A stretch of DNA of 64,000 nt from Chloroflexota bacterium (GTDB taxonomy: Bacteria; Chloroflexota; Anaerolineae; B4-G1; DUEL01), in the NCBI GenBank assembly GCA_014874475.1, contig JADBJJ010000023.1:123501-187500 (forward strand). The letters are read 5' to 3'. Each line of letters opens with the position of its first letter. The stretch's first letter is position 1. Below the pieces are notes generated by a model that did no database searches, was not told the origin of the DNA, and saw nothing but the letters and a program-made list of their open reading frames with translations. Below, piece after piece: positions 9,038-17,500 of this stretch. The position numbers and the translations under genes were made by a program.

Positions 9038-10774
9038 ATGATCCATATCCTTCCTCCCGAAATTGTCGCTCAGATTGCCGCCGGTGAGGTGGTGGGGCGG
9101 CCTGCGTCGGTGATCAAGGAACTGGTGGAGAACAGCATAGATGCGGGCGCGCGAGAAATCCGCATTGAGGTCACCGACGGCGGGAAGAGCATGATGCGCG
9201 TTGCCGATGACGGCTGTGGCATCCCCGCCGATGAAGTGGAATTGGCCTTCCGCCGCCACGCCACCAGCAAACTGGCCTCCGTAGAGGACCTGACCCGCAT
9301 CACCACCCTGGGCTTCCGGGGTGAGGCGCTGGCCTCCATCGCAGCCGTTAGCCGGGTGACTTGTGCCACGCGCGCGGCCGGCGAGGAGACAGGAACCCTC
9401 ATCCGGCTGGAAGGCGGCGAGGTGGTCAGCCGCCGCCCTATCGGACGCCCGCCAGGAACGATGGTCACTGTGGAGGACATTTTCTACAACGTCCCCGCGC
9501 GCCGTAAATTCCTTCGGTCCTCCGCCACCGAACGGCGTCATATAGATGCCTGGGTCACCCGCTACGCGATGGCCTACCCCACCCTTCGCTTCGTTCTGGT
9601 TCATGACGGGCGGGAGGTCTTCCGATCGTCTGGGACCGGGCAGATGCGGGATGTGCTGGTGGCCGTCTACGGTGTGGAGGTGGGGAGCGCGCTGCTGGAG
9701 GTTCTCCCCGAAGAGGATGCGACGGTTCGGGTGGAAGGGTTTGTCAGTCCGCCGTACCTCCACCGGGCCGATCGAGGAGAAATCACCCTCTTTGTCAACG
9801 GGCGCTGGGTGCAGGACGCGCGCCTGACTTACGCCATCATCCAGGCCTATCATACCCTCATCCCCACGGGGCGGTACCCGTTGGCGGTAGTCATGGTGAC
9901 CCTCCTGCCGGAGGATGTGGACGTGAACGTCCACCCTGCCAAAGCGGAAGTTCGCTTCCGGGACGGGGACGAGGTCTTCCGGGCCGTCCAGCGAGCCGTG
10001 CGCCAGGCGGTCACCGAAGAAGGCAGAATCCCGACCATGCAGGCCATCTCCGGCCCGGCTCCCGTTACCCGTCCTCCGGAACTCCGATTTCCGGAGGGGG
10101 CGCAAAGGAAACCATTTCAGCCGACTCCGATGCCGCTTATGGCGCCGCCTGTCTCCTCTGGGGCCAAGTTGCCTGTGCTGCGGGTGGTCGGGCAGGTGGC
10201 CGCCACATACATCATCGCCGAGGGACCGGACGGCCTCTATCTGATAGACCAGCACGCCGCCCACGAACGGGTGCTCTACGAGCGGCTGATGGCCCAGCGC
10301 GCTAGCGGGATACCCGTCCAGCCTCTGCTGGAGCCGGTTGCGGTGGACCTGCCGCCCGAATGGGCCGGGCTGGTAGAAGTCCATCAGGAGACGCTGCGCC
10401 GTCTGGGGCTGGAAGTGGAACCTTTTGGGGGAAACACCTTTCTGGTACGAGCGCTACCGGTGGCCCTTACGTCGGCCCATCCCCGGGACGTCCTGACCGA
10501 GGTGGCTCAAGGGCTGGCGGAGGAGTGGGAGGGCAAGGGAGCAGGGGGACGGAGGAGCGGAGAAGCGGTAGCAGAGGAAGAAATAGAGCGGGCGATTCTC
10601 CGGCGGGTATGCAAGCAGGGGGCTATCAAGGCCGGGCAAATGCTCTCCCGGGAGGAGATGGAAGAACTGCTGCGGGCCCTGGAAAGATGTGAGAGCCCGC
10701 GCACCTGCCCGCACGGTCGCCCGACGATGATCCACATCAGTGCCGCCCAACTGGCACGGGAGTTCCAGAGATAG
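9038..10774 (+). CDS. mutL: DNA mismatch repair protein MutL
   Basis: The 578-residue product has the GHKL ATPase at the N-terminus: ENSIDAGA (ATP/Mg), DDGCGIPADE and RHATSKL, then TLGFRGEAL (residues ~90-98). GTMVTVEDIFYNVPAR and DVNVHPAKAEVRF are MutL/PMS signatures. The C-terminal dimer domain holds DQHAAHERVLYE (near 405), the endonuclease metal motif, so this MutL is expected to nick DNA itself, as in bacteria lacking MutH. A Pro-rich linker separates the two halves. The start is ATG 9038, where the conserved IHILPPEIVAQIAAGEV begins. mutS is not nearby. Confidence 0.93.
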   Translation: MIHILPPEIVAQIAAGEVVGRPASVIKELVENSIDAGAREIRIEVTDGGKSMMRVADDGCGIPADEVELAFRRHATSKLASVEDLTRITTLGFRGEALASIAAVSRVTCATRAAGEETGTLIRLEGGEVVSRRPIGRPPGTMVTVEDIFYNVPARRKFLRSSATERRHIDAWVTRYAMAYPTLRFVLVHDGREVFRSSGTGQMRDVLVAVYGVEVGSALLEVLPEEDATVRVEGFVSPPYLHRADRGEITLFVNGRWVQDARLTYAIIQAYHTLIPTGRYPLAVVMVTLLPEDVDVNVHPAKAEVRFRDGDEVFRAVQRAVRQAVTEEGRIPTMQAISGPAPVTRPPELRFPEGAQRKPFQPTPMPLMAPPVSSGAKLPVLRVVGQVAATYIIAEGPDGLYLIDQHAAHERVLYERLMAQRASGIPVQPLLEPVAVDLPPEWAGLVEVHQETLRRLGLEVEPFGGNTFLVRALPVALTSAHPRDVLTEVAQGLAEEWEGKGAGGRRSGEAVAEEEIERAILRRVCKQGAIKAGQMLSREEMEELLRALERCESPRTCPHGRPTMIHISAAQLAREFQR

Positions 10775-10813
10775 ACTCTAGACATTCTGCGCTTTGCGAC
10801 CTGCGACCGGTGA

Positions 10814-11482
10814 ATGACTATGGCTCCACTATTCTACCCCTCATTTCAGGCCCTGCGCCTGGCGGACGTGATCTTTGAGGAGATCGCCCAGCGCGTGTCC
10901 GGTTATGTCGGGCGGCTGGGGGCAGCATGGTACTGGCGGTTGGCAGGCGGAACCCTGGTTACTTTCTGGCTGGATTACACCGTCACCGAGGAGCGGTGGG
11001 ATGTGATTCGCGCCCAGGCCAGCACCGGCCGGGCCGGGATATTCATCCGGGCGGACTTCCCTTTCTCGGCCTATGGCACTTTGCTCACTTCCCCGCCATA
11101 CATTCACGACTTGCAGGGAGCGGCGGAGTGGGCCAACCGGCTCTATTTCAACATGGGCCACCTGATCGCGGAGGCTGCCCAATGGTTGCAGATGCTTCAG
11201 GCGTCCGCCATTGCTCCCCAGGTCAGCCCGCCCGCTTCTTTCCCGACCCTGAGTCCGCTGGAGCGGGAACTGGTCCGCTACGCGCTGGAGCATATGGAGG
11301 GGCGGTTTGACCTGGTCCGCCTGCGGAAAGCCTTCCAGGGGCAGGTCTCTATGCGCCGCCTGCAACGGCTGGCCCAGGAATGGGAGTCCCTGGGATTGCT
11401 CACGCCCCGTCCCCGGCGGGTGACTTATGCGCTGCGCGCGCTGATGGAGGCCGAAACAGGAAGCGGTCACCCTGATAGGTGA
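10814..11482 (+). CDS. Uncharacterised protein with a possible C-terminal winged-helix region
   Basis: I do not recognise the family of this 222-residue protein. The first ~135 residues are rich in aromatic residues and look soluble (WYWRLAGGTLVTFWLDY). Residues ~150-210 are predicted helical with an ELVRYALEHMEGRFDLVRLR stretch followed by RRLQRLAQEWESLGLL, a spacing seen in helix-turn-helix or winged-helix folds. There is no signal peptide or membrane segment. The start is ATG 10814 or 10820; neither has a clear ribosome site. The stop codon TGA (11480-11482) is inside the terminator stem. It may be co-transcribed with mutL (39-base gap). Confidence 0.65.
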   Translation: MTMAPLFYPSFQALRLADVIFEEIAQRVSGYVGRLGAAWYWRLAGGTLVTFWLDYTVTEERWDVIRAQASTGRAGIFIRADFPFSAYGTLLTSPPYIHDLQGAAEWANRLYFNMGHLIAEAAQWLQMLQASAIAPQVSPPASFPTLSPLERELVRYALEHMEGRFDLVRLRKAFQGQVSMRRLQRLAQEWESLGLLTPRPRRVTYALRALMEAETGSGHPDR

Positions 11483-11490
11483 CCGCTTCC
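11459..11490 (+). terminator. Perfect stem-loop overlapping the stop of the upstream gene
   Basis: GGAAGCGGTCACC (11459-11471) and GGTGACCGCTTCC (11478-11490) form a perfect 13-bp stem with a six-base loop. The symmetrical stem lies between two convergent genes and can act in both directions, but neither flank has a long T-run. Confidence 0.65.
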
Positions 11491-11507
11491 TTCAACGGTT
11501 ATGGGAT

Positions 11508-11534
11508 GGGGCAGCGGCCTGCAGCCGCCGCCCC
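11508..11534 (-). terminator. GC hairpin after the giant hybrid kinase gene
   Basis: GGGGCAGCGGC (11508-11518) pairs with GCCGCCGCCCC (11524-11534) with one mismatch, 8 bases beyond the kinase stop on the minus strand. It is the probable end of the sensory operon. Confidence 0.5.
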
Positions 11535-11541
11535 ACCATTT

Positions 11542-14500
11542 TCATCGGACGAGGGAGCGCTCCAGTTTGCGGAGTGCCGTTGCCACGTCCTCCAACAATT
11601 CCTCGCTTCGCAGGACCCCTTTCTGGATCAGGGCCTCAATCCGGTTGTTGAGCACCTGCCGGTCCCGCTCCGTCAACTCTTTGGCCGTAACGACGATGAT
11701 GGGAATAGAACGGGTGGATTCATCCGCCTTCAGTGCCTCCAGCACAGCGAACCCATCCATCTCCGGCATCATCAGGTCCAAGACAACGATATGCGGGCGT
11801 CGCTGCCGGACCAGCAGGATGGCTTCCTGACCGCTACCGGCCTCTATAACCTCGTATCCTTCATAAGACTCAATCATCCGCCGCAGGAGGTTGCGGTCGT
11901 CTGACTGGTCGTCCACCACCAGAATCCGATGGCGGCCTTCCTCCCGATCCAGGCGGTCCAGCGCGGCCAGCAGGTCCTGCTCCAGGATGGGCTTGACCAG
12001 ATAATCGGCCGCGCCCAGGCTCAGCCCCCGCCCCTTTTCGCCGACGATGGTGCACATAATGACGGGGATATCACGGGTTTCGGGATCAGCCTTTAGTTCC
12101 TGGATGACCTGCCAGCCGTCTTTGCCGGGCATCATCACATCCAGAGTAATGGCGAAGGGCCGGATTCGCCGGGCCTCCTCCACCACCCGGAACGGGTCGC
12201 TCAGGCCCACCACCCGGTACCCCTGTTTATCCAGGTATCGTCGGAAGAGAGTGATCACCCCTTCATCATCATCCACACAGAGGATCACGCGACCAGGCAC
12301 CTCCGGGGCAGGAGCAATTGCTTCCTGCAATGCGGCCTCCTCTGCCTTCGGCTCAGCCTCCGCTCTGATATGGAGTGGCCCCTGGATGGGCAGGGTGAAA
12401 GTGAACGTGCACCCTTTGCCCAGTTCACTCTCCACCCAAATCCTGCCGCCGTGGAGTTCTACAAAGGACTTGGTGATGGTCAGCCCCAGACCAGTGCCAC
12501 CGTACTTGCGGGAAGGAGAAGCATCCACCTGGGTGAAGGCTTCAAAGATGTGGGGCAGTTTCTCCGGTGGAATGCCGATGCCGCTATCGGAGACGGAGAT
12601 GGCGACAAAATCGCCATCCACCCGGGCCTCCACCCGGATGAAGCCCTGATCGGTAAACTTGGCCGCGTTGGAGACCAGGTTCAAGAGGACCTGTCGCACC
12701 CGGCGGTTATCGGCGGTGATGATGGGCAGGTCAGCCGGGACCGATTGCTGAAGTTCTATGGGCTTATCTTTGACCAGAGCGATAGCCGTGGACATCACGC
12801 CCCGGATAATCTCCTGCAGGTCGGTTGGCTCAAAGGTGAGTTCCATCTTGCCAGCCTCAATCTTGGAGATGTCCAGGATGTCGTTGATGAGGCCTAACAG
12901 ATGCTGGCCGCTGTTGAAGATGGCCTCCAGATCCTGCCGCTGCTGTTCGGTGATGGGCCCGTCAATTCCCTTCAGGATGACGCGGGAAAAGCCGATGATG
13001 GAGTTGAGCGGCGTCCGCAGTTCGTGGGACATGTTGGCCAGGAACTGGGACTTGAGCCGGTCCACCTCCCTGAGCCGCTCCGCCGTCTCCACGGCCTCCT
13101 GGTAGAGGCGGGCATTCTCCCAGGCCACGCTCAGGTTGGCGGCGACGATGTTCAGGAACTCCGTCTCGTTATCATCAATAGGCGGATGGCCGGCTGGCCG
13201 GCCCAGGGCCAGCAGGCCCAGCGGCTGGCCGCGAATGACCATCGGGGCCAGAGCAGCGTCTATCAGCCCCCATTGACGGGCAATACCGACCATCCGGCCA
13301 GATGCCAGATGGGGAATATCCCGCAGGACGGTCACGCCGGGGCGAAACAGGGCATCTCCCATCAGCGCGGCTTGCTGCCGGTTCATCCGGGCATCCGGCC
13401 GAGGAAGGGGGATTTCGGAGCCATCGGCATTTCGGGCGGCGATCAGTCGCAGAGATTCTATCTCCGGCATCCATTCCATCACGAAAGTGGGCATTTCCAG
13501 TTGGCGGGAGATGGCCTCGGCCGACCGGCGGAGCAGTTCGTGGGGAGTCATAGTGGTCGCCGCCACCTGGAGCACCTCGCTGATGAGGGCCCGGCGGCGA
13601 GCCTCCGCCTCCATCTCAGCGAAGAGCCGGGCATTCTCCAGAGCAACGCCAGCCTGGCTCGCCAGAGAGGTCATCAGGAGCACGTCGGCCTGAGCAAAGG
13701 CATAGGGGCGGTCGCTCTGGACGTCCAGCACGCCGATGATTCGCCCCTTGACCTCTATCGGGACAACCAGTTCCGCGCGGGTGGCCGAAAGTTCCGGTAC
13801 CGTGATGAAGCGAGGGTCGCTCAGGACATCGTTGACCAGCATCGGTTGCCCCAGGCGCGCGGCGTCGGTGACGATGCCGGGCCGGTCTATATCCAGCGTA
13901 ACGCTGCGGGGCTGGAGCCGCCGCTCGGTGCTCCCGATGGTACTCCCATCCTCAAAGACCAGGTGGCGGTCTTCCATCAGCAGGACGCCGACAAAGTAGT
14001 AGCCAAAACGGGATTTGGTGATATCCACAATCTGCCGCATCACGGCCTGGGGGTCCAGGACCGAACTGATGGTACGGCCGATTTCGTTGATGGCCTCCAG
14101 TTCCTGGGCCCGGCGGCGGGTCTCCTCCAGCAAGCGGAGGTTCTCCATCGCGATGGCGGCCTGACCGCAGAGCGTCCACAGGTTGCGGATCAATCTCTCC
14201 GGATAGACGTATGGGGTACTCCGCCCCATCAGGAGCATGCCCAGGATTCGCTGACCGATAGAGATGGGCACCAGGGCAAAGGAGCGCAGCCGCAAGACCT
14301 CCAAAATCGTCCGGGCCCGATCGTCCACACGGTCGTCCGTGTAGATGTCCTCTACCGTGATGGCTTCGGAAGGCTGGATGAACTGGCGCAGGCCGAAATC
14401 CGCCAGGGGGAGACGGGTACCGTACGGATGGACGGGGCGCCCATCTACCGTCCAGTACTCTCCCATGACCACATGGGTTGGCGCATCCGGCGGATCCACC

Positions 14501-17500
14501 GTCAGAACTCGGGCCAGGTCCAGGCCGGCGCGAGCGACATACCTGATAAGCGCCTGAGCCACTTCAGCAGGAGTCGTCGCGGCTCCGATAGCCTGACCCG
14601 TCTCAAAGAGTTCGCGCGTTTCCATCAGGGTCTGGCTGGTTTCGGCAAAGAGGCGGGCGTTCTCAATCGCCGTCGCCAACTGGTCCGCCATAGTTTGCAG
14701 AGCGGTGATGTCCTCCTCCACGAAGGCAGCGGGACGGTCGGACTGAATGGTCATCGCACCGATAACCCGTCCCCGGGAGACCAGCGGGAAGGCCATCTCA
14801 GAGCGGGTATGGGATAGGAGTGGGTTATCAAACCGGATGGGCTCCGCGCCCACATCCAGCGCGATGCGGGCCTTCACGTTGGCCGTGCACCAGCCGATCA
14901 TAGATCTGCCGCCCACCTCCAGTTTGTGGCCCATCTCCAGCATCTGGCGCCCGGCCTCGCCAGTCCCAGCCCGCAGCACTGCCCAGCGGCCCGTCTCGTC
15001 CAGCAGGAAGATGCCCACATAGTAGAGGTCAAACCGCTGACGGATGAGTTCCACGGCTTGCGGGAGGAGTTCATCCAGGCTCAGAATGGAAGATGCGGCG
15101 CCAGAGACCTCCGCGGCAGTGGCCAGTCGGGCCGCCCGGCGAGCGGTCTCCTCCAGCAGGCGGCGGTTCTCCAGTGCTACGGCCATCTGATCGGCAACCG
15201 TGCGGATGCGGCGGATGTGTTCCTGGGAAATGCGAGTGACCGGATTCGGGCTGATGAAACTCAGAAAGCCCAGAGCCCGCCCGAAGATGCTCAGCCCAGC
15301 AGTGACTATCCCGCGCATCCCCATATTACGGGCCGTCTCCCGCACCTCGTCGGGAATATCCGCGTCGGGGTCCTCCACATCAGCGTAGATCAGAACGAGG
15401 TCGGGCTCGTCCAGCACCCGGCGGGCAGCCCTCCGGTCGGCGATGGGGAAGGCCTGCATGGGCGGGAGAGCCATCCAGTCCTCTCCAGCAGCGACCAACG
15501 GGTAGATGTCGCCGTGGGTGGGGACGCCGTCCGGGTCGGTCAGGGTGGCAACGGCGAGGGAGCAGGCAGTAAAGCCCAGAAGCCTGGCCACCTCAGCCGC
15601 GCCACGCACGATGCCCTCTACAGAGGTTGCCTCGCTGATAGCCCGGGCCGCCTGATAGAGAGCCGCCGTTTCGGCCAGAGTCTGCCGGGTCTGTTCAAAG
15701 AGGCGTGCGTTCTGAAGAGCAATCGCCACCTGGCTGGCAATAGCGGTGAAGAGATCCTGGTCATGACGGTCGTAGGCGCGTGGAGTGGTGTAACTCTGCA
15801 CGGTCATCACGCCAAGAACCTGATCGCCCACCATCAGCGGCACGCCCAGCCAGGATTGGGCCGTCCGGCCGATCTGATCAACCCCCATCTCCTGCAGGCG
15901 GGCCGGGAGGTCTTCTTCTATCAGGACCGGCTTCCGGCTCCGGATGATGTACTCCGTCAGACCGTTGGCGAAGGGACGCTCGCGATAGGGACGCCGTTCG
16001 TTTTCTTCTATGTCCAGCGGGAAACTCACCATCTCCTGCTGGAGGTCATAAAAAGCGATATAGAAGTTGGTGGTATCCAGTAGACGGCTGGCGCCCCGGT
16101 AGGCTTCCTCCAGGACCTGCTGCACATCCAGTTGAGCAGTGAGGGCCTGGCCCAGTTCGTTCAGGACAGCCAGTTCCTCCGCCCGCAGGCGGGCTTCCCT
16201 AAAGAGGCTGGCGTTGGCCAGCGCATTGGCGATATAGCCCGCGATGGCTTGGGCCAGGCGGACCTCATCACGCCCGAAGCCGCGGGCGCGATTAACAAAA
16301 TAGAGTTCACCGATGCTCTGATCTCGCACCCGCAGGGCCACACCGCAGAAGTTGCGGACGCCCAGCCGCTCCATATACGGGAGGTACGCGGGGATTAGAT
16401 TGGGATCGGATAGGCCCAGGTTAGAATAATAGACCCCACCACGGGCAAATATACTTTGCTCCATCCCCGGCGCGTCCATCGGGATTTCCCAATCCCGGGT
16501 TTCGGGAAGGAATTCGCCCTGCAGCAAGGTCAGCTGGACTCGCAGCCGCCGGGCTTCCTCGTCGTAGAGAACCAGCGCAGCGCCTTCGGACTCCACCAGG
16601 GGCATCGCCTCCCGCAGCAGGCCCTCCAGCAATGGCTCCAGGTCCAGGGTGGAGACGGCCAGGGCAGCAATGCGGGCCAGCCCCTCCTGCTCCATCGCCC
16701 GCTCGCGGGCTTCGGAGTAGAGACGGGCATTCTGAATTGCAATCGCCGTCTGGTCCACCAGCGTGGAGAGCAACCGCAGTTCTTCCTCAGTCACCCGATC
16801 CTTGCGGCCCCGATCCCAACTGACCTCCAATACACCGATATTCCGATCCTGGAAACGGATAGGCATAAAGACCCGCAGGTAGCGCTCGTGGCCGTACTTC
16901 TCCCAGATTTCCCGATTGAAGCGGTCGTCCCAGCCGGTAAGAATCTCGGTACGGCCCGTCCGATACACGTCGGCGACAATGTCCGGATAGTCCAGGGGAT
17001 ACTGGGCCTGATCTACCCACTCTGGATACAGGTCAAAATTGCCCCCCCAGATGCCATGTCTGAAGCCGATCGTCCCTGCACTCTCATCCACCAGGGAGAC
17101 GATGGCAAACTCACAGTCCATGAGCCGGTAAACCGTCTCCAGGATCGCCCGTATGACCTGCTCTTCCTCCAGGGTAGCCGAGAGTGCCCGACCTGTCTCA
17201 TAAAGAGCCTGCATCTGTTTAGCAGTCCGGCGGGCTTCCTCAAAAAGGCGGGCGTTCTGGACAGCGACCGCGGCCTGGGTGGCCACGGCGTTCGCCAGGG
17301 CCGCTGTTTCCTCATTGTACATATATGGTTGGTGATGGTCTATCAGCAGGAAACCGATGATTTCCTCTTCCAAGATCATCGGGACGGCCATGGCGGAGCG
17401 AGCGCTGCGCCTCTTCCAGCGCGGGTCCACCCGGGTATCGGCGATGACCACGGGCGCGCGGGTCTGGATGACCTCCGCCAGCAGCGGGTCCTGGGAGGCT

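Noticed and set aside
8876..10384. 502-residue open frame on the minus strand
   Set aside because: Antisense to mutL; no recognisable domain.
11870..12055. Short frames inside the receiver domains
   Set aside because: Alternate-frame shadows of the giant kinase C-terminus.
12901..14817. 638-residue open frame on the plus strand
   Set aside because: Antisense shadow of GAF coding in the giant kinase, with low-complexity HQRGG-type composition.
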